Positions 33,821-42,639 of a stretch of DNA of 42,734 nucleotides are shown here, piece after piece. The stretch is from positions 1 to 42,734 of the forward strand of contig JBGPHT010000059.1 in the NCBI GenBank assembly GCA_041484525.1, written 5' to 3'. Position numbers and translations under genes: made by a program. The DNA is from JBGPHT01 sp041484525 (GTDB taxonomy: Bacteria > Acidobacteriota > Terriglobia > Bryobacterales > Bryobacteraceae). Position 1 is the first letter of the stretch, and each line of letters starts with the position of its first letter. The notes beneath the pieces are model-generated. The model made no database searches, had not been told where the DNA came from, and saw only the letters and a program-made list of their open reading frames with translations.

Positions 33821-35374
33821 TTATTGCTGCTTGGTGGGTGCGGGCTTGTTCACCGCAGGGTCTGTCGCCGCGGGTGGATCGGGCTCGCCTTTATCCCGGC
33901 GCTTGCCGAAGATTTTTCCAATGGCGCGCACGACGGGGTTGCGGCGCTTGACGGGCCCTTCGGCGCCTGGGTCCGCCGGGGCCGTGGGCAGTGCGACCAC
34001 CGGTGCGATCTCGGGCGCGGGCGCCGGCTGGGCCAAGCGCGGCGGGGGAGGCGCTTCGCCAGCCACCCGGAGTTCGCGACGTTCCGCCGGATTCTTGATC
34101 GATTCGGCTACACTGGCCGGCCCGACGCTCATCGCGGGAGTGACTCGTAGCGCAGGCGCCGGCGGTGACATCGGGGTGGTACGCACGGGACGCGGCGGCG
34201 CCGTCTTCTTCGCCTGCACGACGGGCTTTGGCAGCGCTGGTTCCGAAGCCGGTTCGGGCGGCGCCGCACTTTCGACCGGCTGCTCCGCGGGGAGCGGTTG
34301 TGCCGGAGCAGGCGGTATGGGAGCGGCCGGCTGCGGAATCGCGACCGGCTGCGCGGATGCGGCCTGGACAGTGGACTTCCCTCGATGCCTCGCCGGAAAA
34401 AATGCCATAGCGCCGCCCAACAGAAAGCTGGCGGCAATCATGCACGCGGGCACAACCAACCGTCGCCGCCGGCGGCGCGCGGTGTTGGCCAGGGCCGGAA
34501 TCGTCATCCAAGGTTCCGCCAGCGGCGCGGCAGCCACAGGAGCCTGGCGAATGCCCTCCTCGATAGCCGCGTAGAATTCCTGTGCGCTCTGGAAGCGGCG
34601 CGCGGGGTCCTTCTCCAACGCGCGCAGGATCGCGTGGTTGAGCGCCGGACCGATGGACGGCTCCAGTTCCATAGGCGGCGCCGGCACCGCGTCCTGATGG
34701 GCCAGCATCACCTCGAAGCCGCTGGCGCCGGTGAACGGCGGCCGTCCCGTGACGAGTTCGTAGAGCACCACGCCGGTGGAATAAATGTCGCTGCGCGCAT
34801 CCACCGGGACATTGCCGAGCGCCTGCTCGGGCGACATGTAGCAGGGCGATCCGGCGAAGTCGCCCGTCTGGGTGAGACGCGGGCTGCTGGCGGATCGCGC
34901 GAGTCCGAAGTCCGTCAGCTTGACGGCTCCGGGGTATTGGCTGGCGGGCCCGGTCACGAGAATGTTGTCCGGCTTGATGTCGCGGTGGACCACGCCTTGG
35001 CTATGCGCGTAGGCCAGCCCGGCAAGCGTTCCCAGCACGTATGAGACTCCCTGCGCAATCGGGACGCGGCCGCGCTCGAGAACCACGCGCAGCGATTCGC
35101 CATCGATCAGTTCCATGACAAGCGCCAAGCCGTAGGGCGTCCAGAACGCGTGGTGCACGTCCGCGATATTCGGATGATGCAAGCTCGCCTGCACCTGGAT
35201 CTCGCGCAGGAATCGCTGCTCCTCTTCTTCGGCCGCGGGCCGGCCCTTGGTGAGGAGCTTGATCGCGTCCACGCGCCGGGTGATGACGTGCTCGGCGCGA
35301 TACACCTCGCCGTAGGCGCCGGCGCCGATGCGGGAGAGAATCCGGTAATCGCCGATCTGGGTGCCGATTTCCAT
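33821..35374 (-). CDS. Transmembrane Ser/Thr protein kinase (PknB type, active)
   Basis: A 517-aa protein. The kinase domain spans residues about 8-280 with a Gly-loop IGAGAYGEVY, VAIK-type Lys39 in DAIKLL, HRDIKPDN (130-137), DFG (155-157) and SPEQ/DARSDIYSTG. All catalytic residues are present. A cluster of Arg precedes one membrane helix (about 306-325, VVPACMIAASFLLGGAMAFF). The outer part is long and rich in Pro and Ala with a basic tail, without a recognised sensor. The start at 35374 lies 5 nt after the stop of the upstream pseudokinase, so they are coupled. Hanks-type kinases are abundant in Acidobacteria. Targets unknown. Confidence 0.9.
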   Translation of the reverse strand: MEIGTQIGDYRILSRIGAGAYGEVYRAEHVITRRVDAIKLLTKGRPAAEEEEQRFLREIQVQASLHHPNIADVHHAFWTPYGLALVMELIDGESLRVVLERGRVPIAQGVSYVLGTLAGLAYAHSQGVVHRDIKPDNILVTGPASQYPGAVKLTDFGLARSASSPRLTQTGDFAGSPCYMSPEQALGNVPVDARSDIYSTGVVLYELVTGRPPFTGASGFEVMLAHQDAVPAPPMELEPSIGPALNHAILRALEKDPARRFQSAQEFYAAIEEGIRQAPVAAAPLAEPWMTIPALANTARRRRRRLVVPACMIAASFLLGGAMAFFPARHRGKSTVQAASAQPVAIPQPAAPIPPAPAQPLPAEQPVESAAPPEPASEPALPKPVVQAKKTAPPRPVRTTPMSPPAPALRVTPAMSVGPASVAESIKNPAERRELRVAGEAPPPPRLAQPAPAPEIAPVVALPTAPADPGAEGPVKRRNPVVRAIGKIFGKRRDKGEPDPPAATDPAVNKPAPTKQQ

Positions 35375-35379
35375 CACGA

Positions 35380-36498
35380 TCACCGGCCGGTAAACCAGAG
35401 CACCACCAGCAGCAATGCCACGCAAACCGCGGCGGCGCCGCTGTAGAGCACCCAGGCCCATGGCTCGGCCGACGCGTCGGTGGCGGTGAGAAATGCCGGA
35501 ACGGAGTGCTTGACCGGCGGCAGTGAGAGCTGTGTCGGCGGCGGCGCGGCCGGCACCGCGGGTGCGACGGTCGGAACCGGAAACATGATCACGGGTTTCA
35601 CGGCCATCGCGACCGGCGCCGCCAGCGTGGGCTGCGGGCCAGGCTGCGTGGAAGGCGGCGGAGGATTCAGGTCGAGCGCGGCGACGGCTTCCAAAACGGC
35701 GCGGTCGAAATCGTCCGCAGTCTGATAGCGATCCGCCGGAGCCTTGGCGATGGCCTGCAAGACCACCGGATCGAGCGCCTTGGGAATGCGCGGATTCCAG
35801 TCGGAGGGCGGGCGCGGCGCTTCACTCACGTGCGCCGCCATCAGCTCGAACTGGCTTTGGGAAACGAACGGCGGCAGCCCGGCGAGCATCTCGTAGAACA
35901 CGATTCCGAGCGAGTAAAGGTCGCTGCGCCCATCCACGTCTCCGATGGCCTTGATCTGCTCCGGCGAAATATATTTCAGGTTGCCGACCACCGCGCCCAC
36001 CTGCGTCAGCTTGGGGCTGGCCGCCACCTTGGCGCACAAGAAGTTCGCCAGCTTGAGCGTGCCCTCGGGGGTGATGATGATATTCTCCGGCGTGATGTCG
36101 CGATGTACGATCCGCTGCTCGTGCGCGAATGCGATCGCTGTCAGCGCCTGGCAGATGAAACCGGCGGCGTCGCGCCACGGCAGAGGTCCGGCTTGCAGCC
36201 GCTCGGCCAGCGTGGGTCCCTCCACCAGCTCCGTAGTCATGACCAACTGGCGGTCCAGCTCGACGGCGCTGAAAAGCGTGACGATGTTGGGGTGGACGAG
36301 GCGGGAGCGCACGCGCAGCTCGCGCATGAAGCGCTCGTTCTGCTCACGATCGTCCTGCGCGCTCTTGGGCAGCATCCGCAGGATTTCGAGACGCTGGGCA
36401 CACGTGTTCAGAACGCGGTACTCAATCCCGCTCTTCGAGCGCTTGGCCACGTCCAGGAATTTGTACCCGGCATACGTTTCGCCGAGATCGAATCCCAT
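35380..36498 (-). CDS. Pseudokinase with C-terminal membrane anchor
   Basis: A 372-aa Hanks-kinase fold lacking key catalytic residues. The Gly-loop is degenerate (VAKRSKSGIEYRV), the VAIK Lys is Arg41, HRDIKPEN has become HRDITPEN (Lys to Thr136), and DFG has become NFL (152-154). Asp134, Asn139 and the alphaC-helix Glu60 remain. The activation segment (GAVVGNLKYISPEQI) and lower lobe are well kept, so the fold should be intact. A Pro/Ala-rich linker leads to a terminal membrane segment (LYSGAAAVCVALLLVVLWF), leaving almost nothing outside. Good AGGAG precedes the ATG. Directly upstream of an active kinase, it probably acts as an allosteric partner or scaffold. Residual activity cannot be excluded. 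Confidence 0.85.
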   Translation of the reverse strand: MGFDLGETYAGYKFLDVAKRSKSGIEYRVLNTCAQRLEILRMLPKSAQDDREQNERFMRELRVRSRLVHPNIVTLFSAVELDRQLVMTTELVEGPTLAERLQAGPLPWRDAAGFICQALTAIAFAHEQRIVHRDITPENIIITPEGTLKLANFLCAKVAASPKLTQVGAVVGNLKYISPEQIKAIGDVDGRSDLYSLGIVFYEMLAGLPPFVSQSQFELMAAHVSEAPRPPSDWNPRIPKALDPVVLQAIAKAPADRYQTADDFDRAVLEAVAALDLNPPPPSTQPGPQPTLAAPVAMAVKPVIMFPVPTVAPAVPAAPPPTQLSLPPVKHSVPAFLTATDASAEPWAWVLYSGAAAVCVALLLVVLWFTGR

Positions 36499-36523
36499 CG
36501 CAGAGTCTCCTGTCGGGTAGGCA

Positions 36524-36540
36524 TCCGGCCAAATGCCGGA
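36524..36540 (-). promoter_or_regulatory. Hairpin between lectin and pseudokinase genes
   Basis: TCCGGC-N5-GCCGGA is a perfect 6-bp stem in the 71-nt gap upstream of the pseudokinase. No T-run follows on the minus strand. It could moderate read-through from the lectin gene, but this is weak. Confidence 0.25.
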
Positions 36541-36569
36541 CTAATCCAAACCCGTGTCAAGTTTAGAGG

Positions 36570-37550
36570 TTATGGGAGATATGGATCAATTAGCCGAACG
36601 TTATCAAAATTTTGAAAACCAAGGTGGATGGTGCGGAAAACTTCGATGTGGGCCGGCAGAATGACGTGATAGCGTCCGCCGCCGGTTTCTTCGATCGTGG
36701 CGCGCTCCGGCGTACAGAGGTTGCGGTCGGGCAGGCAGGCGGTCTTGAGGAACACGACATTCGAGGAAACGAACGACATGCTGGAGGAGACGTCGGGCTT
36801 GGGACCCGCCGTGAAGGACCAGTTCAGGATGTCGTGGTTCTCGTACCCGCCGCCGGTGGAGGCGGTGAAGCCGACCCAGGCCGCGCCTTCGGCATCCGTA
36901 ACCACCGAGAGATCGATGGCGGAAGTGAGGATGGGGGCGGCACGGTTGTCGAGGAATACGGTGAGAACGGGCGGCCGGTAGACGATGCGGACGGTGTGGA
37001 CCTTGCGGTCTTTGAGCTTGGTGTGGAGGGCGGTGGTGAGACCGAGACGAGCCGGAGGCCAACTCATTTCGGTGAAGCTGCCGTTGGTGGAGATGACGAG
37101 AAAGTTATCCGAGGGGTCGCTGATTTCCTGGTTGTGATACGTATCGAAAAAGACCGCGATGCTGTGAGGAATCCCCGGAGTCTCGTGACTGCCGATTCCC
37201 TCGCCGATGGCAAATCCGCCGGATGCGCCCTGGCCGGCGATCGCATGGGGACCGCTGTTCTGCACCACGAAAGCGAGTCCGTCGACGCCATGGCCGAGTC
37301 CGCCCTGTTGCGTGAGTTGGAACTGGAAGGTGGTATCGAAACCAGAAGCCACGGTCTGTTTCCCCGTGTACCAGACGGCGCCGGCGCGGTCCCGCACGGC
37401 GGGGGTCAAGCGGAGAGCGCTCTTACTGGAGCGCGCGGACTGGACCAGCTTGAGACTAGCCTGCGAGGCGAAGTCTGGAAATGCGAAGGTAGGCTGATCG
37501 GCGGCCGCGAGTGGCAGCGCCAGGCCCAGAACAAGGATCGCGGGGCTCAT
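36570..37550 (-). CDS. Secreted L-type (legume-like) lectin-domain protein
   Basis: A 326-aa protein with signal peptide MSPAILVLGLALPLAAA. The rest is a beta-sandwich with L-type lectin hallmarks: ASLKLVQSAR, GFDTTFQFQLTQQG, HGVDGLAFVVQNSGP (Asp of the sugar/calcium site), SIAVFFDTYHNQEISDPSDN (Asp/Asn calcium loop), HTVRIVYRPPVLTVFLD and WVGFTASTGGGYENHDILNW. A C-terminal addition of about 70 residues (SNVVFLKTACLPDRNLCTPE and beyond) has two Cys. It probably binds carbohydrate outside the cell. It lies between the oxidoreductase and the kinases in a minus-strand run. Confidence 0.82.
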   Translation of the reverse strand: MSPAILVLGLALPLAAADQPTFAFPDFASQASLKLVQSARSSKSALRLTPAVRDRAGAVWYTGKQTVASGFDTTFQFQLTQQGGLGHGVDGLAFVVQNSGPHAIAGQGASGGFAIGEGIGSHETPGIPHSIAVFFDTYHNQEISDPSDNFLVISTNGSFTEMSWPPARLGLTTALHTKLKDRKVHTVRIVYRPPVLTVFLDNRAAPILTSAIDLSVVTDAEGAAWVGFTASTGGGYENHDILNWSFTAGPKPDVSSSMSFVSSNVVFLKTACLPDRNLCTPERATIEETGGGRYHVILPAHIEVFRTIHLGFQNFDNVRLIDPYLP

Positions 37551-37606
37551 GCCTACTCATACGTCGCGCAGAGCAGGCGCGGTTTCACTAAGTTTTCGGC
37601 GGCCAG

Positions 37607-39346
37607 CTACGAGGCCGGCGTACCGCCTAACTTCGCGATCACGCTTTCCGCAATCCGTTCCGTCAGCGCCGAGATCGTCAGGAACGGGTTGACGCCGATG
37701 GCCGTCGGGATGATGGAGCCATCCGCCACATAGAGGCCGTCGTGGATGTCTCCGTTCTCCTTGAAAACCTGGCCGAGATGGTTCACCACGCCGGTAGTGT
37801 GGCTCTCGCCCATCGGGCACCCTCCCAATGGATGCGGCGTCAGCAGCGTGTGAACGGGGCTGAAAGCCCACAGCGGATTCTCAATAAATGTCGCGCCCAG
37901 AGCAGTGGTGTGGGCCAAGGCCAAGGCGATCTCGCGCTTGTATACGTCCTGATCGCCCGCCCCGGGCCACACCAGCGTGGGCTCGCCGGTCACGCGATCC
38001 AACTCGACGCGTCCGCCGGCGTTGTCCTGACCCATGATCAGGTACATAAGAGTAGAATTCAGGGCGCCGACTTCCAATCGCGGATTGAACGCGCCGAAAT
38101 CCCAGGCGCGGCGTTGGAACTCCCTCAGGTTGTCCAGGAAATCGTCGGGATCGGTGTCCTTGCCGATGAATGCCGCGAACGTGGCGCGGGCTGCGTCCAC
38201 GTAGATCAGAGGCAAAGAGAGGTCTTCGAACGTGACTCGCTGGGCGAGAGGTTTGTTGGTGTGGTACTTGACGCGGGCAACGATGGAGGGGCCCGGAAAC
38301 AGCGTCGGTCCGGGGCCGGGCTGAATGCGGCGCGCGCGATCGCTTTGAGGATATGTGCCCCACCCCAGCATGTCGGTCCGCCGGTCGCCGTTATAGGCGA
38401 AGGCAATGAAATCGCCGTTGCCGCTGAAGCGTGATCCCAAAGTGCCGGGAAGGCTCAAGCCGTTATTGCGAGACCTCAGCATGATGCCCGTCGATCCCAG
38501 GGCTCCGGCCGAGACCACGACTAATCGACGCGCCAGCAGCGATCCTGTCTCCTCGCCCGCGTCGCCGCGGCGTGTATATTGGACTGCGTATCCGCCCGAC
38601 GATGCTTGACCGATCCGGTCCACTTCCACTTGCGTAAAGATATGCGCGCCGCCCGACTTAGCCAACGCGAGGTAGTTAGTATCTAGCGTGTTCTTGGCGC
38701 CTACGTTGCAGCCGCTGATACAGTCGCCGCAGTTAATGCACTGCCTCTGTTTTCACGCCGAACGAGTTATCGCCCTCGAACTCGAAATTGACGGCGATAT
38801 CACAGAGATCGAAATCGGCGCCGGCAATACCCTGGGCCCCGCGTTCGAGCGCCTTCACCTTGCTCAGATCGCGCCCGTGCGGGTGAGGGGCGGCATGCAG
38901 CGTCGAGCGAACCCGTGCGTACAGCGGCTGCATTGCCCCGGTATCCCAGGCATCGCGAATTGCCTGCGGCCATTGGGGATTATCGAATACTTCGCGATCC
39001 GGCACGATGGCCACATTGGCGTTGATCAGCGAAGTCCCACCGAGCCCCGATGCCATCCACGCCCCGATATCGGCGCCGATTCGAAAGTCGTAGAGTCCCA
39101 GCGGATTGAGCGGACTTCGAAGCGCCGCGGCCCCGGGAGCAAGGTTATCCGGGAACTGCCCGGGAAGCCACTCTCTTCCTCGCTCGAGCACACACACAGA
39201 TGGCTTCTTGCCGGGCCACTGGGCAGTTACCAGGCGGGCCGCCGTTATCGCCCCCCGTAACCGGACCCGATTACGATCACGTCATAGCCGTCGGCCAACC
39301 GGTGATCCCAGTTGTCGGCTAAGGGAGTTCTGGCGATTGTATACAT
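37607..39346 (-). pseudogene. GMC-type oxidoreductase (cholesterol oxidase/ChoD-like) split by two frameshifts
   Basis: The reading starts at ATG 39346 with ADNWDHRLADGYDVIVIGSG and YGG, the FAD Rossmann motif. It stops at once because the G-run at 39251-39256 is one base short. One extra base gives AITAARLVTAQWPGKKPSVC and CVLERGREW. The second part (GIGAWMASGLGGTSLINANV region) ends near 38750, where a T4 run (A4 on the coding strand) is one base long. Removing it yields QRQCINCGDCISGCNVGAKN and NTLDTNYLALAKSGG. The third part carries SAGALGSTGIMLRSR, HPLGGCPMGES and GVNPFLTISALTERIAE. Joined, it is about 580 aa, normal family length. All domains are well conserved, so either a very recent pseudogene or sequencing errors in homopolymers. 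Confidence 0.85.
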
Positions 39347-39357
39347 GTAGAACCTAC

Positions 39358-40353
39358 TTAGCGGTCACCTGACTTGAGGAACTTCAGCAGCTCCCGGCAG
39401 AAGATGTCCGGTACTTGAAGGTGCGGTACATGACCCACATTCGGGATCAGCACCAACTCGGCGCCTGGAATCGTGTCGGCGATGTGCTTCGCCAGCGCGG
39501 GGAAATTCTCTCCATCCTTGTCCCCGCCCAGCACGAGGGTCTTGACCTTGATGTGCGGCCAGTCATAGACGACAGGATCGAGGTAAGTGATCTGCTGATA
39601 GATCGAGCGCACCATGGCGAGCCGGGGCCAATCGCCGCTCAGCGTCGGCGCATACAGAATGCGCACATACTGCTCGTATTCCGGCTTCCAGGCGCCGGGG
39701 AAGTAGCGCCGGATATTGGCGTAGTACGCCTGGTAGGTCTGGTCGTGGGTCTGCGCCATGGTCGCCTTGTAGGCGTCGTCCGCCGTGCGCCACGGCCGCT
39801 CCCAGCGCGCGTCGGTAAGGCCGATCGGGTTATTGATGACGACGCGCTCGGTCAAGTCCGGATAGGAGGCCGCGAATCGCGCCGCCAGCATGCCGCCCAT
39901 CGAGTGTCCGACGATCGCTGCTTTGGTAATGCCGAGCGATTGAAGCAGCCTACGAGTGTTCAGCGCCATGTCGTGAAAGTTGTACGGGATGATCGGCTTC
40001 GACGACCGGCCGAAGCCGATCTGGTCCGGTGCGATCACGCGGAAACCCTCCTGGCGAAGAACCTCGATCGGTCCGCTAAAGTAGAAGCCGCCAAAGTTCA
40101 TCCCGTGGAACAAGACCACCGTACGGCCGTTCGGCTGGCCGGCCGGCGGCACATCCATGTACGCCATGCGCACATCCTGGCCGTAAACTGTCAGCGGCAA
40201 GTACGAGACAGGATATGGGTACGCGATGTCATCGTATGTGATGCTGCCGGGCTTGACGTCGGTAGGTGCGTGGGGCGGCGTGTCGGTCTGACTCTGACCC
40301 AACATCACCAGACACAGCACCAGACAGGGGGCCTTCCAGCCGCAATGCTTCAT
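39358..40353 (-). CDS. Secreted alpha/beta-hydrolase
   Basis: A 331-aa protein with signal peptide (KAPCLVLCLVMLGQSQ). The alpha/beta-hydrolase triad is visible: the oxyanion HGMNFGG (83-89), nucleophile Ser151 in VGHSMGGM, acid in LVLGGDKDGENFP and His in IPNVGHVPHLQ. It resembles haloperoxidase/epoxide-hydrolase-like esterases, with DQIGFGRSSKP after strand 4. An open frame runs far upstream (to 41046) but overlaps the divergent hydrolase and is not coding. The start is the ATG at 40353 that begins the leader. It precedes the broken GMC gene by 11 nt, probably in one transcript. Ester substrate unknown. Confidence 0.88.
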   Translation of the reverse strand: MKHCGWKAPCLVLCLVMLGQSQTDTPPHAPTDVKPGSITYDDIAYPYPVSYLPLTVYGQDVRMAYMDVPPAGQPNGRTVVLFHGMNFGGFYFSGPIEVLRQEGFRVIAPDQIGFGRSSKPIIPYNFHDMALNTRRLLQSLGITKAAIVGHSMGGMLAARFAASYPDLTERVVINNPIGLTDARWERPWRTADDAYKATMAQTHDQTYQAYYANIRRYFPGAWKPEYEQYVRILYAPTLSGDWPRLAMVRSIYQQITYLDPVVYDWPHIKVKTLVLGGDKDGENFPALAKHIADTIPGAELVLIPNVGHVPHLQVPDIFCRELLKFLKSGDR

Positions 40354-40399
40354 ACAAGCTAAAACCTCGTGCTTATCATACTCTGGAGTCATCCCGAGC

Positions 40400-41395
40400 A
40401 TGAGTACCAGACGCAGTGTATTGCCGATCGCGCTAGCCATCCTGGTGGCGCTGCCCATAGCGGGCGCGCTGTACCAGACTCTGTGCGTGCGGAGCGAGTC
40501 CAGCCGGTTCCCGCCGCCCGGCCGGCTCATTAATGTTGCGGCGTCCGGTGAGCGGCGGCTACATCTGATCTGCATTGGCCAAGGCGAACCCACAGTCATC
40601 TTCGAGCCTAGTGGATTCGGAGGCGCGCTGAGTTCACGTTTGGCCCGCGAAGAAGTGAGCGCCCGCACGCGCGTGTGTTCGTACGACCGCATGGGGATGG
40701 GATGGAGCGATCCCGGCCCGAGCGTGATTTCGGCGGGGCTGCTCGCGGATGACCTGGAACGTCTGACGATGCAGGCCGAACTCCGGCCACCGTTCATTCT
40801 GGTGCCGGCATCGATCGGTGGCCTCACTGTCGAACTGTTCGCGCGGCGGCATCCCGACAAAGTGGCGGGACTGGTCTTCGTCGACGCGGCGAACAGCGTC
40901 CTCCACGAGCGTTTTGCCGCGCAGATCACCCGCACGCAGGTAGCGGCAGCCTGCCTCGTCCCGACAGCCGCGCGACTCGGCGTGTTGCGCTTGATCGATC
41001 CATTCGGGCTGCGGCGCGAACAATCTGACGCGGCCGCGCAAGCCATCGCGCGCCTCTATCGCGTGGAACCGATGAACACCTTCTGCGGAGTGGCGCGAGG
41101 GTTTGGCACCACGTCGCGGGAACTGACCGATGCGCCGCCGCTCGCACCCGAGATACCGTTGGTCGTGTTGGTACACGAAAGACCTGACGGGCTGTTTCCA
41201 CCCGGGTTCGCCGCCGAAACCCGGATGGTCGATCGCGAGTGGCCCGGCCTGCAGCAACGCTTCGCTCAGCAATCACCGCGTGGGACTTGGCGCGTCGTGC
41301 CGGGGAGCAATCACCTCATCGGCAGCAGTCAGCCGCACGCCGTGGCCAGCGCCGTCCTCGAGATGCTGGCCGACATTCGACGCGGCGGCGGCTGA
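40400..41395 (+). CDS. Membrane-anchored alpha/beta-hydrolase
   Basis: A 331-aa protein with an N-terminal hydrophobic segment (LPIALAILVALPIAGALY), perhaps an uncleaved anchor. The hydrolase core has VIFEPSGFGG, RVCSYDRMGMGWSDPG, nucleophile Ser138 in VPASIGG (Pro in place of the first Gly of GxSxG), VFVDAANS, and His in PGSNHLIGSS. DRMGMGWSDPG is typical of prolyl-aminopeptidase/esterase-like members. It is divergent from the hydrolase at 39358-40353 over 46 nt, and the two proteins are not close in sequence. Its stop overlaps the next gene start by one base (TGATG), so the two are coupled. Confidence 0.85.
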   Translation: MSTRRSVLPIALAILVALPIAGALYQTLCVRSESSRFPPPGRLINVAASGERRLHLICIGQGEPTVIFEPSGFGGALSSRLAREEVSARTRVCSYDRMGMGWSDPGPSVISAGLLADDLERLTMQAELRPPFILVPASIGGLTVELFARRHPDKVAGLVFVDAANSVLHERFAAQITRTQVAAACLVPTAARLGVLRLIDPFGLRREQSDAAAQAIARLYRVEPMNTFCGVARGFGTTSRELTDAPPLAPEIPLVVLVHERPDGLFPPGFAAETRMVDREWPGLQQRFAQQSPRGTWRVVPGSNHLIGSSQPHAVASAVLEMLADIRRGGG

Positions 41396-42639
41396 TGTCT
41401 ATAGTAAGAGTCATGTCCGATCCGTCCTGTAGCCGGCGCCGGTTTCTCGCTCTCGGTACAGCTCTGCTGGGAGGCGCGCCCGCGATCGCCAAGCGATTGC
41501 CGCAGCGCGCCGTGGTAATCATGTGCGATGGATTCGGCATGGAGTATCTCGAACAGAGTCACATGCCGGCACTTGCACGTTGGCGGCAATCCGGTCTCTT
41601 CCGGCGGGTTCAGGGCATGATGCCGTCAGTGACCAACACCAACAATGCCTCCATCTGTTGCGGCGTCTGGCCGGATCGCCACGGTATTACCGGAAACTCT
41701 TACTTCAACCAGCGGACGGGGCGGGAAGAATACATGGAGACCGCGGATCTGCTGCTGGCGCCGACGCTGTTCCAGCGAGCCGCGAAGCAAGGCGTGAAAT
41801 CGGCGCTGCTCTCTTCCAAGAAGAAGACGACCACGCTGTTGGCCGGGGGCGCCGATCTTCGCCTGACTGCCGAAGCTCCGCCGCCGGAGTGGGTCGACCG
41901 GCTCGGCGCCGCACCCGCCATTTACAGCCGCGAAATCAACTATTGGCTACTGACCGCAGCCATCGACTTACTGAAGACTCGCCGCGATCTCGGATGCCTG
42001 TACATCCACACCACCGACTATCCGATGCACACTTGGCCTCCCGATGCCCCGGAGTCCAAAGAGCATCTTGCGCGGTTGGACCACTTGCTCGAGGAAGCCG
42101 CGGCTGCCGCACCCGACGCCGCGTTCCTGCTGACCGCCGATCACGGCATGAATCACAAGACGCGCTGCTGGGATCTGGAGAAGGCATGCCGCGACCGCGG
42201 TGCGCCGATTCGGATTTCCATTTCAGTAGAACGGGACAAATACCTCCAGCACCATCGCGGATATGGCGGAGTGGCGTGGGTCTATTGCAACAGTTCTCGC
42301 GAGGTAGATCGTGCGGCCAAAGTGATTTCCGGGCTGGCGGGAGTCGAAGCCGTGCTGACGCGCACCGAGGCGTCGAAACGGTACCACTTAATGGCTTCGC
42401 GCATTGGTGACCTGATCGTGCTCGCCGACCGCGATACGGTCTTCGGCGAATTGGACGCTGCATCCGAGACACTCCCGGCAGAGTATCGCGCCCACGGCTC
42501 GTTGCACGAAGTGAGTGTCCCCCTGATCATTCACCATGCTGAGGCGAAGCTGTCAGCGGACGACTTTCAGTTCAATCGGGATCTGGCTCGTTGGTTATAC
42601 CTGATCTATGCACGGCAGGAGGCTTCCTGCCGAGGCTGA
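41395..42639 (+). CDS. Exported phosphonoacetate-hydrolase-like (alkaline phosphatase superfamily) enzyme
   Basis: A 414-aa protein with the Tat leader CSRRRFLALGTALLGGAPA. The metal-site pattern is complete: Asp45 in VIMCDGFGME, nucleophile Thr80 in PSVTNTNNASICCGVWPDRH, Asp208 and His212 in HTTDYPMHTWPP, Asp249 and His250 in TADHGMNHK, and His367 in AHGSLHEVSVPLI. Order and context agree with phosphonoacetate hydrolase (PhnA), which splits the C-P bond of phosphonoacetate with two zinc ions. The related nucleotide pyrophosphatases share most of these residues. Export is unusual for PhnA. ATG 41395 and ATG 41413 both precede the leader. I took the first because it overlaps the upstream stop. 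No phn regulator is nearby. Confidence 0.8.
   Translation: MSIVRVMSDPSCSRRRFLALGTALLGGAPAIAKRLPQRAVVIMCDGFGMEYLEQSHMPALARWRQSGLFRRVQGMMPSVTNTNNASICCGVWPDRHGITGNSYFNQRTGREEYMETADLLLAPTLFQRAAKQGVKSALLSSKKKTTTLLAGGADLRLTAEAPPPEWVDRLGAAPAIYSREINYWLLTAAIDLLKTRRDLGCLYIHTTDYPMHTWPPDAPESKEHLARLDHLLEEAAAAAPDAAFLLTADHGMNHKTRCWDLEKACRDRGAPIRISISVERDKYLQHHRGYGGVAWVYCNSSREVDRAAKVISGLAGVEAVLTRTEASKRYHLMASRIGDLIVLADRDTVFGELDAASETLPAEYRAHGSLHEVSVPLIIHHAEAKLSADDFQFNRDLARWLYLIYARQEASCRG

Noticed and set aside
32646..34574. Plus-strand open frame of 642 codons
   Set aside because: It crosses the antisense of the SDR and kinase genes. Only the short segment after 33620 is meaningful, as the second frame of the methyltransferase remnant.
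36598..36604. AACGTTA near the lectin 3' end
   Set aside because: A lone 7-mer inside coding sequence with no partner half-site. Expected by chance.
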